From: CAYQQQ01 sp964420125
GTDB lineage: Bacteria > Actinomycetota > Acidimicrobiia > Acidimicrobiales > Microtrichaceae
Assembly: GCA_964420125.1 (NCBI GenBank)
Contig: CAYQQQ010000016.1
Span: 24,476-88,475, forward strand
Direction of reading: 5' to 3'
DNA length: 64,000 nucleotides
A program made the position numbers and the translations under genes. The notes below the pieces were generated by a model. It worked only from the letters and a program-made list of their open reading frames with translations. It was not told the origin of the DNA and searched no databases. Of the stretch, positions 24,765-32,402 are shown in pieces. Position 1 is the first letter of the stretch; every line of letters begins with the position of its first letter.

Positions 24765-25358
24765 ATGGACAACTCCCACGACCCGCCCGCCCCCGACTCA
24801 CGCGCCGATCGGATCCTCGACGCGTTCGGCCGACGAGCCGGAGCCCACGGGATACGTGCGGTGGTGATGAGCGACCTGGCCCGTGAGCTGGGGATGAGCA
24901 CCAAGACCCTCTACCGCGAGTTCGCCACCAAGGACGCCCTGGTCCTGGCCCTGGTGCGTCACTGGATCGACCGGTTCGGCGCGGTGCAGGCCGACCGCGA
25001 GCGGACGGGGATGGGCCCGGAGCAGCGCCTGCAGCTCGGATCACGGGAGATCCTGGAGTGGCGACGGACCTACAGCGAGGCGTTCTGGGACGATCTGCGC
25101 GCCGACCACCCGGACGCCTGGGCCCTGTACCTGGAGACCGTCCGAGCCGAGCGGACGGCGGCGTGGATCCGGGTCGAGTCGGAGATGCGCGAGGACGTCG
25201 ACCACCTGCTGGCATGGCAGCTGATCAACGTGGTGGTCGAGCATGCGCTGACCCCGGAGGTGCGACGCAGGACGGGGATGGACGTCGGCGAGTCCATCGA
25301 CGCTGCGGTGGCCATCTGGGCCCGGGGAGCGCTGCGGCCTCCCGGGGGAACCACCTGA
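24765..25358 (+). CDS. TetR-family transcriptional regulator (1)
   Basis: A 197-aa regulator from ATG 24765. The helix-turn-helix is MSDLARELGMSTKTLYREFATKDALVLAL, split here as AVVMSDLARELGMSTK and TLYREFATKDALV (about residues 33-61). The C-terminal ligand domain is helical with no recognised signature. Starts at 24684 and 24723 are in frame, but a palindrome at 24729-24741 would then fall inside the coding region, so I prefer 24765. It is divergent from the thiolase gene and probably senses a small hydrophobic ligand. Its targets are unknown. Confidence 0.85.
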   Translation: MDNSHDPPAPDSRADRILDAFGRRAGAHGIRAVVMSDLARELGMSTKTLYREFATKDALVLALVRHWIDRFGAVQADRERTGMGPEQRLQLGSREILEWRRTYSEAFWDDLRADHPDAWALYLETVRAERTAAWIRVESEMREDVDHLLAWQLINVVVEHALTPEVRRRTGMDVGESIDAAVAIWARGALRPPGGTT

Positions 25359-25453
25359 GGGTCTCCTGGACGGTCACGGCGGAGGGACGATCAGGGCCGA
25401 CCGACTCTCCCACCGGTCGACCCCGTCGCGGATGTGTCCTCCCAGACAGGTCT

Positions 25454-25485
25454 TCAGCAGGTGGATCCCCCGATCCTCCTGCTGA
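25454..25485. terminator. Strong hairpin between convergent genes
   Basis: TCAGCAGG (25454-25461) pairs with CCTGCTGA (25478-25485), and inside it GGATC pairs with GATCC around a CCCC loop, 13 pairs with one mismatch. It lies in the 259-bp gap between the TetR gene (plus) and the amidohydrolase gene (minus), which converge. No clear U-run follows, so termination is inferred from position. The rest of the gap shows no gene I can support. Confidence 0.5.
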
Positions 25486-25540
25486 GCCCGCCCTTGCCTC
25501 TGTGCACTGACATCGTGAACGCCGCAGCGGGGTTGTGCAA

Positions 25541-25556
25541 TGGGGACCAATCCCCA
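25541..25556. repeat. TGGGGA-N4-TCCCCA palindrome, copy 2
   Basis: TGGGGACCAATCCCCA, a 6-bp arm hairpin with a 4-base loop, close to the 3' end of the amidohydrolase gene. It shares the GGGGA/TCCCC arms with the palindrome at 23153-23166. Confidence 0.45.
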
Positions 25557-25617
25557 CGACGCCCACCCACCGCGAGATTCGCCTACTCTCCGCGTCGCAG
25601 CCCGTGGGCCGTGGACG

Positions 25618-26910
25618 TCACGCCTTCTTGGCCGTGGCCTTGGCCGCCAGATCGATGATGCGGATGGGGGTGTCGGGTCGCTCGACCTTCCGGCCCGAGG
25701 GTCGCGGCGTGGTGTCCACATCGGTGGCCTTCGCCCGCAGCGCCCCCACCGTGCAGTCCTCTCGCGCCATCGCCGAGAACGGGTCGTAGTGGAACAGCCG
25801 GATGGCGTTGAGGTGGCTGATGGCGTCGATCTCGTGGTCGGGCACTCCGTCCAGCGACTCCGCCAGCACCTCCGGGGAGTCGGGCCAGGTGGAGTCGGAG
25901 TGGGGGTAGTCGCACTCCCAGGTGATCATGTCGAGGCCGACGTGGTGACGGTTGGCGACCCCGGCGGCGTCGTCGATGAAGCAGGTGATGAACCGCTCCT
26001 TGAACACCTCCGAGGGCAGCTTGCCGTCGGGCATGTCCTGGCCGGTCCAGGCACGGTGGTGCTGGTAGACGTAGTCGGCGCGCTCGAGGAAGTACGGCAT
26101 CCAACCGATCCCACCCTCGCTGAGGGCGAAGGTCACCTCGGGGAACTCGGGGATCACGCGGCTCCAGAGGATGTCGGCCGCCGCCTGCACGATGTTCATC
26201 GGCTGGAGGGTGATCATGACGTTGATCGGAGCCTCCACCGAGGTGATGGTGAGCTGGCTGGAGGAGCCGATGTGCAGGCACACGATCGTGCCCTCCTCCG
26301 ACACCGCCTTCCAGAAGGGGTCCCAGTGCTCGTTGTGGAAGCTGGGCCAGCCGAGCTTCTCGGGGTTCTCCGAGAAGCTCACCGCCCGGCAGCCCTTGGC
26401 GGCCACCCGGTGGACCTCGTCGGCCATGAGCTGGGCGTCCCAGATGGGGGGAAGCGACAGCGGGATGAACCGGCCCGGGTAGGAGCCGCACCACTCGTCG
26501 ATGTGCCAGTCGTTGTAGGCCTGCAGCATGGCCAGGGCCACCGACGTGTCCTCGGTGCGGCTGAACAGCTGCCCGCAGAACTGCGGGAAGCTGGGGAAGC
26601 ACATCGAGCCGAGGATGCCCCCGGCGTCCATGTCGCGGATGCGGGCGTGGACGTCGTAGCAGCCGGGGCGCATCTCGGCGAAGGTGGTCGGGTCGATGCC
26701 GTACTCCTCCGGCGGCTTGCCGGCCACGGCGTTGAGGCCGATGTTGGGGAGCTGCTGGCCCTCGTAGAGCCAGACGTCGCTGCCGTCGTCGGCCTGGACC
26801 ACCTTGGGGGCCAGGTCCTTGAAGCGGGCGGGCAGGTGGTTGTCGAACATGTCGGGCGGCTCGACCACGTGGTCGTCGACCGAGACGAGGATCATGTCGT
26901 CGATGTTCAC
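25618..26910 (-). CDS. Amidohydrolase family protein (amidohydro-rel type)
   Basis: A 430-aa metal-dependent hydrolase. It starts with ILVSVDDHVVEPPDMF, where the DxH...P metal-site start of the amidohydrolase-related family can be seen, followed by GGILGSMCFPSFP, VCLHIGSSSQ and a final WECDYPHSDSTWPDSPE motif, which is frequent in actinobacterial members near lipid-degradation genes. It probably hydrolyses or decarboxylates a cyclic or beta-oxo acid. GTG 26910 has AGGGGGA upstream; ATG 26895 is an alternative. A TACGCT box (26949-26944) lies 11 bases from operator site 6, so this gene has a short leader rather than a leaderless start. Substrate unknown. Confidence 0.85.
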   Translation of the reverse strand: MNIDDMILVSVDDHVVEPPDMFDNHLPARFKDLAPKVVQADDGSDVWLYEGQQLPNIGLNAVAGKPPEEYGIDPTTFAEMRPGCYDVHARIRDMDAGGILGSMCFPSFPQFCGQLFSRTEDTSVALAMLQAYNDWHIDEWCGSYPGRFIPLSLPPIWDAQLMADEVHRVAAKGCRAVSFSENPEKLGWPSFHNEHWDPFWKAVSEEGTIVCLHIGSSSQLTITSVEAPINVMITLQPMNIVQAAADILWSRVIPEFPEVTFALSEGGIGWMPYFLERADYVYQHHRAWTGQDMPDGKLPSEVFKERFITCFIDDAAGVANRHHVGLDMITWECDYPHSDSTWPDSPEVLAESLDGVPDHEIDAISHLNAIRLFHYDPFSAMAREDCTVGALRAKATDVDTTPRPSGRKVERPDTPIRIIDLAAKATAKKA

Positions 26911-26960
26911 CGGAGGTCCCCCTGTGGATGCGGCGGTGGACCGAGCGTAACCCAACGACC

Positions 26961-26974
26961 TGACGCGCGTGTCA
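26961..26974. promoter_or_regulatory. TGAC-N6-GTCA operator, site 6
   Basis: CTGACGCGCGTGTCAG upstream of the amidohydrolase gene. Eleven bases separate it from the -10 box TACGCT (26949-26944), nearly the same geometry as at sites 1 and 3. Confidence 0.73.
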
Positions 26975-27029
26975 GGTTCTCGCCGCAGCTCCACCGGGCG
27001 CGCACGCGGTCATGTCGCCCCGAGGGACA

Positions 27030-29642
27030 TCACGCCGGCGCGAGCGCGGCGGGACTCACCTCCGCACGGGGAGGGGGGAGCAGGAAGGCGGCGGCGATCA
27101 CGGCCGGGGGGAGTGCCAGCACGACCACCACGACGCCCAGCACCGGCGCGGACCACACCACCTCGGCGAGGCTGAGCCGAGGCGACCCGCCCAACGCGAC
27201 CGTCACCCCCACCACCGCCGCCGCGGTCCCCAGCAGCACGCCGGTGGCGGCGATGGTCCCCGAGGTGAGCGCGGCGAGGCGGCGGGCCGACGAGGGGGAG
27301 CCCCCCAGCACGTGCAGCACCCTGGTGGCTTCGCGATGCTCGCGCCGGTGGGTCCCGGTGGCGGAGAGGGTGACCACCAGCAGCACCAGGAACGAGACGC
27401 CGAGCGACAGCAGGGGCACTCGATAGCCGGAGACCTCGGCGGCTGCCTGCTCCTGGAGCCGGTCGTTGCGGACGGTGTCGACAAGTGGATCCGAGCTGAA
27501 CAGCTCCACGCCGGCGTCGTCGAGGAGCTCGACCACCGACGCCACCTGCGCGTCGCTCACCCCGGCCCACGACCCCGCCAGCACCGCCACGGGTTCGCTC
27601 AGCGTCAGACCGGCGGGCACCGCCCCGTCGAGGACGACGGCGTCCACGGGAAGCGGTTGGTCTCCCTGCGCCACAGGGACCCCACCGACCTCCACGACAC
27701 CCGTCGGGGAACCGGCCGTCTCGACGACGGGGAACGAGGTGACGGCAAAGCCCTGGCGGAGCAGGTCCTGGGTGGCCGTCGGCAGACCCGAGCCCTCCAG
27801 CGAGTCGAGCACGGCGATGCTGGGCACCCAGCCGCTCGGGCAGATCGAGCACGGGCCGGTGAAGCGCCCCCACTTCGCCGTCACCGTCGACAACCCCGCA
27901 GCCGCCAGCTCGCCCTGGAGGTCCGCCGGTAGGGCCTGCGCCCCCTCGACGGGAGTGCTCCGCAGCACCACCCGGGGCGGCTGGACCGGCAGCAGCAGGA
28001 CCCCACCCGCCGCCGCAGTCGAGGCGGACCCGGGCTCCACGATCGTGGTGGGGACGCTCGGGACAGCAGACCCGAGGTCGACGTAGTACTCCGAGGTGAC
28101 GTCCCAACCTCCGAACTGCAGGACGCGGGTGTTGGCGGCGGCTGCCAGGGCCCCGAACACCCAGATGGCGACCACGGTGCCGGCGGCGACGGCGCCGAGC
28201 GGACGACGAGCCAGGTCCCGCGACACGAGCCGACCGATCACGCCGCGCCGCAGCAGGCGGCGCACCCCCAGCACCACCACGGCGCCCATGACGACCCAGG
28301 CGCCGACCACAGCCAGGACCACCGGAGCTCGCCCATGGGCCTGAGCGGCGCCCAGCCCCCGCGACCAGATGGCGGCGAGCACCAGGAGGGCGACCACGAC
28401 CGCCGCCACCATCAGCCACGGCGCCTGCCACCAGGGCCGACCCGGCTCGACGGCGACGGTGCGCTGGTCCAGCAGCTCGGCCGACGAGACCGTCCGCACC
28501 GATCGGCTGAACAGCACGGCACCGCCGGCGGCGGCCGCGCAGGCCACCACGACCAGCAGCACCGCCCAGATCCACGGGAGCCTCACGTCCCACACCGCGT
28601 CCCAGCCGGGCAGCCGGAGACCGACCCACACGTGGGGCACCGCGGCGGCCACCACCACCCCGACCAGGGCGGCGGGCAGGGCGACGACGAGGGCCTCGCC
28701 CGCCGCCGCCCTGCGGAGCATGCCGGCATCGGCCCCGTTGGCCGCCAGCAGACCCATGGCCCGGCGACGGCGGGCGGCGCCGATGCCGAAGGCGGCCCCC
28801 GCACCGACCCCCACGAAGAGGCCGGCCGCGATCGTCCAGACCCAGAGCTGCCCCACCGGCGCCGATGTCGCGCTCGGCGGGGAAGGGGACGCCGGCTCCA
28901 GGGACGCCTGCTCCGCTGGCGTCGAGCCGTCGGGCCCGGGGTCCGCCCCGTACCCGGGCAGCTCGACCGCCGGGGCCACCGACCCGGCGGGGATCTCGAC
29001 CAGCACCTGGGCGCTGTCGAGCGTGGGCCCGGGGGTCGCCGACGCCGAGCCCGTGACCACCAGCTCCCCCGCACCGGTCACCAACGAGAGGTCGTTCCAG
29101 CGTTCGCCCTGACCGATGCCCACCACGTCCAACCGGCCCGCCGGATCCTCGAGGCGCAGGGTGTCACCGACGTCGATGCCGTGGTTGGCCGCCAACCAGG
29201 GCGACACCACCACCTCGCCGGGCCCGGGGAGCCGGCCCTCGACCAGGGCGATGCGGCCCTCGAGCACCGGGGAGCCCCATGGCCCCTGCTCGACGCCGAC
29301 CGTCGACCCAGGCCCCGAGGCGGCGAGCTCCACGCCGGAGTACCGCTCGATCACCGCGACGGAGCTCCCGGCGGGTTGCGACGCCACCACCCCGTCGACC
29401 TGCTCGATCAGCTGCGGCGCGCCGGCTGCGAGCTCGGCCGTGCAGAGGTCGTAGCGGGCGTCCCACGGGGGCGAGCCGCTCGCCCCGGCCGCGTCGCGGA
29501 GGTGCTGGCCCCAGATGGAGCCCCCCAGCAGGGCCAGGGCCGTCACCGGCAGGGCCACCAGCGACGCCGTGACCGCCGTCCGGGCCGGCGCACGCCAGGC
29601 CAGGCGCCGCGCCCGACGCAGCAGCGGTCGCCACGCCCTCAT
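27030..29642 (-). CDS. ABC transporter permease, FtsX-like
   Basis: An 870-aa integral membrane protein with an N-terminal helix (about residues 22-45), a large extracytoplasmic region, a first block of helices (about 280-450), a second extracytoplasmic region and a last block of helices (about 740-865). This is the double FtsX layout of actinobacterial permeases that work with a LolD/MacB-like ATPase. The ATPase gene overlaps its start by 4 bp (ATGA), so the pair is coupled. With the PadR gene upstream it forms an operon that most likely exports, or gives resistance to, a hydrophobic or peptide compound; the substrate is unknown. Confidence 0.87.
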   Translation of the reverse strand: MRAWRPLLRRARRLAWRAPARTAVTASLVALPVTALALLGGSIWGQHLRDAAGASGSPPWDARYDLCTAELAAGAPQLIEQVDGVVASQPAGSSVAVIERYSGVELAASGPGSTVGVEQGPWGSPVLEGRIALVEGRLPGPGEVVVSPWLAANHGIDVGDTLRLEDPAGRLDVVGIGQGERWNDLSLVTGAGELVVTGSASATPGPTLDSAQVLVEIPAGSVAPAVELPGYGADPGPDGSTPAEQASLEPASPSPPSATSAPVGQLWVWTIAAGLFVGVGAGAAFGIGAARRRRAMGLLAANGADAGMLRRAAAGEALVVALPAALVGVVVAAAVPHVWVGLRLPGWDAVWDVRLPWIWAVLLVVVACAAAAGGAVLFSRSVRTVSSAELLDQRTVAVEPGRPWWQAPWLMVAAVVVALLVLAAIWSRGLGAAQAHGRAPVVLAVVGAWVVMGAVVVLGVRRLLRRGVIGRLVSRDLARRPLGAVAAGTVVAIWVFGALAAAANTRVLQFGGWDVTSEYYVDLGSAVPSVPTTIVEPGSASTAAAGGVLLLPVQPPRVVLRSTPVEGAQALPADLQGELAAAGLSTVTAKWGRFTGPCSICPSGWVPSIAVLDSLEGSGLPTATQDLLRQGFAVTSFPVVETAGSPTGVVEVGGVPVAQGDQPLPVDAVVLDGAVPAGLTLSEPVAVLAGSWAGVSDAQVASVVELLDDAGVELFSSDPLVDTVRNDRLQEQAAAEVSGYRVPLLSLGVSFLVLLVVTLSATGTHRREHREATRVLHVLGGSPSSARRLAALTSGTIAATGVLLGTAAAVVGVTVALGGSPRLSLAEVVWSAPVLGVVVVVLALPPAVIAAAFLLPPPRAEVSPAALAPA

Positions 29643-30388
29643 GCCGAGCCCCTGGCGGAGCGGTCGCTGAGGCGACCGTCGCGCAGGAACACCACCCGGT
29701 CGGCCCAGCCGGCCACCGCCGGGTCGTGGGTGGCCAGCAACGTGGCCACCCCGTCGGCGTCGCAGCGCTGCCGGATCAGTCGCATGACGGTCTCGGCGGT
29801 CAGGGCGTCGAGCGCGCCCGTGGGCTCGTCGGCCACCAGCACCCGCCTGGCGCCGACCAGCGATCGGGCGATGGCCGCCCGCTGCTGCTCGCCCCCCGAG
29901 AGCGCCGAGGGGAACTGCTTCGCCAGCTCGGCGATGCCCACCGACTCCAGCGCCGCCATGGCCTCACGGCTGGCCTCACGGGTGGTGGCGCCGTCGAGCT
30001 CCAAGGGCAGGGCCACGTTCTCCACCACGGTGAGCGAGTCGAGCAGGTTCCAGCGCTGCTCCACGTACCCGACCCGTCGCCGGCGCAGCTCGGCCAGCTC
30101 GGCCGGCGGGAGCACCCACAGGTGCTCCCCCTCGATCACCGGCATGCCCGACTCGGGCCGGTCGAGTCCGGCAGCGATGCGCAACAGCGTCGTCTTGCCC
30201 GAACCCGAGGGACCCATGAGCGCCACCAGCTCCCCGGGATGCACGTCGAGGTCGATCCCGTCGAGCACCGTGCGTCGCCGACGGCCGTCGGGCACGCTCT
30301 GCTCGATGCGCACGAGGCGCAGCGCCGCCGCCTCCGGCGCGCGCGGCGGCGCCCCCGTCGCCTCCACCGTCTCCGGCATGCTGCTCAT
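29639..30388 (-). CDS. ABC transporter ATP-binding protein (LolD/MacB type)
   Basis: A 249-aa ATPase. Walker A is GPSGSGKT (about residues 59-66), the Q-loop region is VGYVEQRWNLLDSLTVVENV, the signature is LSGGEQQRAAIARSL (about 163-177), Walker B is VLVADEPTGALD (about 183-194) and the H-loop is LLATHD. These fit the family that powers FtsX-type permeases from the cytoplasmic face. It lies between the PadR regulator and the permease in one minus-strand operon. The first 25 residues precede the domain and are low in complexity; ATG 30379 is an alternative start. Confidence 0.92.
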   Translation of the reverse strand: MSSMPETVEATGAPPRAPEAAALRLVRIEQSVPDGRRRRTVLDGIDLDVHPGELVALMGPSGSGKTTLLRIAAGLDRPESGMPVIEGEHLWVLPPAELAELRRRRVGYVEQRWNLLDSLTVVENVALPLELDGATTREASREAMAALESVGIAELAKQFPSALSGGEQQRAAIARSLVGARRVLVADEPTGALDALTAETVMRLIRQRCDADGVATLLATHDPAVAGWADRVVFLRDGRLSDRSARGSA

Positions 30389-30452
30389 CGCCGTCTCCTC
30401 TCCCGAGGGCCACGCCCCCGACCTCTTCCTGCATCACCTGCCCGACATCGCG

Positions 30453-31001
30453 TCACCGCCGAGCCTCCAGCTCCCGGTGCCTCGCCTGGCAGCGGTCCAG
30501 CCACCGCAGCTCCCCGTCGATCTGGGCGATCACGGCGTCGAGGGCGAACTGGCGAGCGAGGTCACCCGGATCGCTCGACGCCTTCAGCCGGGTGTAGCGC
30601 TGCAGCTCCTCGGTGGTGGCCACGCGCTGGGCGTCGATCACCTCGTCGAGGTCGACCAGGCCGCCGGTGGCGGCGAGCGCGAGCTTGATCACCAGCTCGT
30701 CGCGCTCGGGAGCGCGACGACGGCGCGGCTCGTGGAACCACGCGTCCAGCTCCCTGCGGCCCTCCTCGGTGAGGGAGTAGCGCCGCTGCTCCTGGGTCTC
30801 GTCACCCCCACCCTCGCCCTCCGCCCCCCGGCGCGTCTCGACGACGAGACCGTCACGCTCGAGTCGGGCGAGCGTCGTGTAGACCTGTCCGACGTTCAGG
30901 TCCCAGAGGGCGCCGGTGCGCTCCTCGAGCTCCTTGCGCAGCTCGTAGCCGTGCCGGCTGCCCTCGGCGAGGAGGGCGAGCAGGCCGTTGCGCACCGACA
31001 T
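30453..31001 (-). CDS. PadR-family transcriptional regulator
   Basis: A 182-aa regulator. The winged helix is SVRNGLLALLAEGSRHGYEL, then GQVYTTLARLERDGLV, then RRYSLTEEGRREL (about residues 2-85), followed by a C-terminal helical dimerisation domain of the Vir type. It is the first gene of an operon with an ABC ATPase and permease, a common arrangement in which PadR represses an exporter and is released by the exported drug-like ligand. GGGAGGGGG lies just before ATG 31001, and two copies of TACCCGGTA flank the -10 box of its promoter. Confidence 0.9.
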   Translation of the reverse strand: MSVRNGLLALLAEGSRHGYELRKELEERTGALWDLNVGQVYTTLARLERDGLVVETRRGAEGEGGGDETQEQRRYSLTEEGRRELDAWFHEPRRRRAPERDELVIKLALAATGGLVDLDEVIDAQRVATTEELQRYTRLKASSDPGDLARQFALDAVIAQIDGELRWLDRCQARHRELEARR

Positions 31002-31029
31002 CGCATCCCCCTCCCGTCCGTCAGATACC

Positions 31030-31067
31030 TACCCGGTATGTATATACCCGGTATGCACGACCGTCAA
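31030..31067 (-). promoter_or_regulatory. Promoter and twin PadR operators
   Basis: On the minus strand TTGACG (31067-31062), a 17-base spacer and TATACA (31044-31039) form a good promoter for the padR-ABC operon. The 9-base palindrome TACCCGGTA occurs at 31030-31038 and 31045-31053, immediately on either side of the -10 box. Autoregulation by PadR is inferred from this position. Confidence 0.7.
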
Positions 31068-31077
31068 GAGGACTCGG

Positions 31078-31605
31078 TCAGGAGCGGTGGATGAGGTTCA
31101 TCACCGTGGTCAGCACCGGTTCGCCGGCCTCGTCGGTGTAGGTGTCCTCGATCACCATGAAGGTCATGGTCCGCTCGCCGCTGACCTTCTGGTAGACGTC
31201 CTTGACCACCCCTCGGTGGTGCAGCTTGTCGCCCACCACGATCGGGCGGTGGTACTCGAAGGACTGCTCGCCGTGGAGGATCATCCCGCCCGAGGACATC
31301 AGGGCGCCCATCACCTCGGCCATGGGGTTGGAGCCCTCGGTCGGATCGGGGGGCTGCTCCTCTTCGAAGCGCCCGTAGGCCTGGGCGGCGGAGAACGTGT
31401 AGGTCGGCGGGGCGGGGATCCCCTCGAAGCCGGCCGCCGTCGCCGCCTCGGCGTTGCGGTAGAGGGCCTTGTCGTCCTTGACGGCCTCGGCGAACGCCGT
31501 CACCGGCGCCCGCTCGATGGTGATCACCGACGCGGCGGTCGGCCTGCCGATGTAGGACGCGACGTCGAGCTCGCCCACCTGTGGCACCCCCTGGTGCTGC
31601 GCCAC
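31078..31605 (-). CDS. MaoC/FAS1-like dehydratase, N-terminal type
   Basis: A 175-aa single hot-dog domain protein similar to the N-terminal half of MaoC-type enoyl-CoA hydratases (HadA-like). VGELDVASYIGR, then ITIERAPVTAFAEAVKDD and AAGFEGIPAPPTYTFSAAQA, then FEYHRPIVVGDKLHHRGVV are typical. The catalytic aspartate/histidine pair usually sits on a partner domain, so a second subunit may exist elsewhere. Start is uncertain: GTG 31605 or GTG 31587. Operator site 7 lies 18 bases upstream of the first, and overlaps the stop codon of the TetR gene, so hydratase expression may be tied to that regulator. The TetR gene precedes it on the same strand. Confidence 0.78.
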   Translation of the reverse strand: MAQHQGVPQVGELDVASYIGRPTAASVITIERAPVTAFAEAVKDDKALYRNAEAATAAGFEGIPAPPTYTFSAAQAYGRFEEEQPPDPTEGSNPMAEVMGALMSSGGMILHGEQSFEYHRPIVVGDKLHHRGVVKDVYQKVSGERTMTFMVIEDTYTDEAGEPVLTTVMNLIHRS

Positions 31606-31623
31606 CGCCTGCCGGCAGCGACA

Positions 31624-31637
31624 TGACACTACCGTCA
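31624..31637. promoter_or_regulatory. TGAC-N6-GTCA operator, site 7
   Basis: ATGACACTACCGTCAG. It overlaps the stop codon (31637-31635) of the minus-strand TetR gene and lies just before the MaoC-like gene, whose likely -10 box TAGTGT (31631-31626) is inside the palindrome. The first flanking base deviates (A instead of C). Confidence 0.65.
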
Positions 31638-32231
31638 GCGCTCCGACGGCGCCGCCGCGAAGAAGCTCCGGTGGATGATCGTGGCCGCCGTGTCGAGCAC
31701 CTCCGCCTCGTCGCCGAGGTCGCGGGTCACCACCAGGTAGGTGAAGCGCTCGATGAGCGAGATGAGCGCGGCCACCCTGAGCCCTGCGTCCTCGGGGTGC
31801 ACGGTGGCGAGGCGATCGATCAGCGTGCCCGAGACGACCCCCAGGTACTCGATGCCCAACCGGGTGAGCTGCGGGTCGCTGGACTGGTTCTCCACCCACG
31901 AGCGGATCACCACCCCGTAGGCGCGGTACAGCGCGAGGAAGTCGGTCAACCAGCGACGGACCTCCTTGCGCCCCGACGGACCCTCCGAGATGGCCCCGAG
32001 CTGGGCGGTGAGCTCACCCAGCTCGGTGGCGCAGCGCTCCGCCAGCGTGAGCATCAGGTCGTCCTTGTTGGCGAAGTACAGGTAGAAGGTGCCGTGGGAG
32101 ACCCCGGCGAGCTTGGCCACGTCGTCGATGCGGGTGGCGTGGTAGCCCCGACGGGCCATCACCTCCATGCCCGCCTCCATGAGGCGCACCCGTGTCGTCT
32201 CACCGGCCCCGAGGCTCTCGTCGTCGCTCAC
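31635..32231 (-). CDS. TetR-family transcriptional regulator (2), candidate regulator of the TGAC-N6-GTCA sites
   Basis: A 198-aa regulator with the helix-turn-helix IDDVAKLAGVSHGTFYLYFA (about residues 35-54) followed by NKDDLMLTLAE, then a helical ligand domain. GTG 32231 follows TAGGCT by eight bases. It lies between two copies of the TGAC-N6-GTCA palindrome, one over its stop codon (site 7) and one in the divergent promoter region (site 8). This position makes it the best candidate in the window for the protein that binds all nine sites; the ligand would then be an acyl-CoA or related intermediate. That link is inference. Confidence 0.87.
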   Translation of the reverse strand: MSDDESLGAGETTRVRLMEAGMEVMARRGYHATRIDDVAKLAGVSHGTFYLYFANKDDLMLTLAERCATELGELTAQLGAISEGPSGRKEVRRWLTDFLALYRAYGVVIRSWVENQSSDPQLTRLGIEYLGVVSGTLIDRLATVHPEDAGLRVAALISLIERFTYLVVTRDLGDEAEVLDTAATIIHRSFFAAAPSER

Positions 32232-32292
32232 CGGCTGCGAGCCTACCCGTCGAGGATCTCCCGACCGGGTGCCCGGACGACGGGCACGGGGC

Positions 32293-32306
32293 TGACGGGC
32301 CCGTCA
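32293..32306. promoter_or_regulatory. TGAC-N6-GTCA operator, site 8
   Basis: CTGACGGGCCCGTCAG, fully palindromic. It lies eight bases upstream of a plus-strand -10 box TAGGTT (32315-32320) for the 2-hydroxyacid dehydrogenase operon, and about 60 bases upstream of the divergent TetR gene. Confidence 0.72.
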
Positions 32307-32402
32307 GCGTCGCGTAGGTTGGGGCGCCCATGCGCCGGGGGCGACCGGCCGGCGCTCACCGCACGCAGCCGGCGGACCTCCGCCGGCAGAGGGGACACCA
32401 CG

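Noticed and set aside
25374..25721. Small minus-strand gene between the TetR and amidohydrolase genes
   Set aside because: It overlaps the amidohydrolase 3' end in another frame and has no ribosome site or family match; the area is better explained by a hairpin and a palindrome.
28335..31094. 919-codon plus-strand open frame opposite the ABC transporter operon
   Set aside because: Covers three genes with clear motifs on the other strand; composition is that of a frame shadow.
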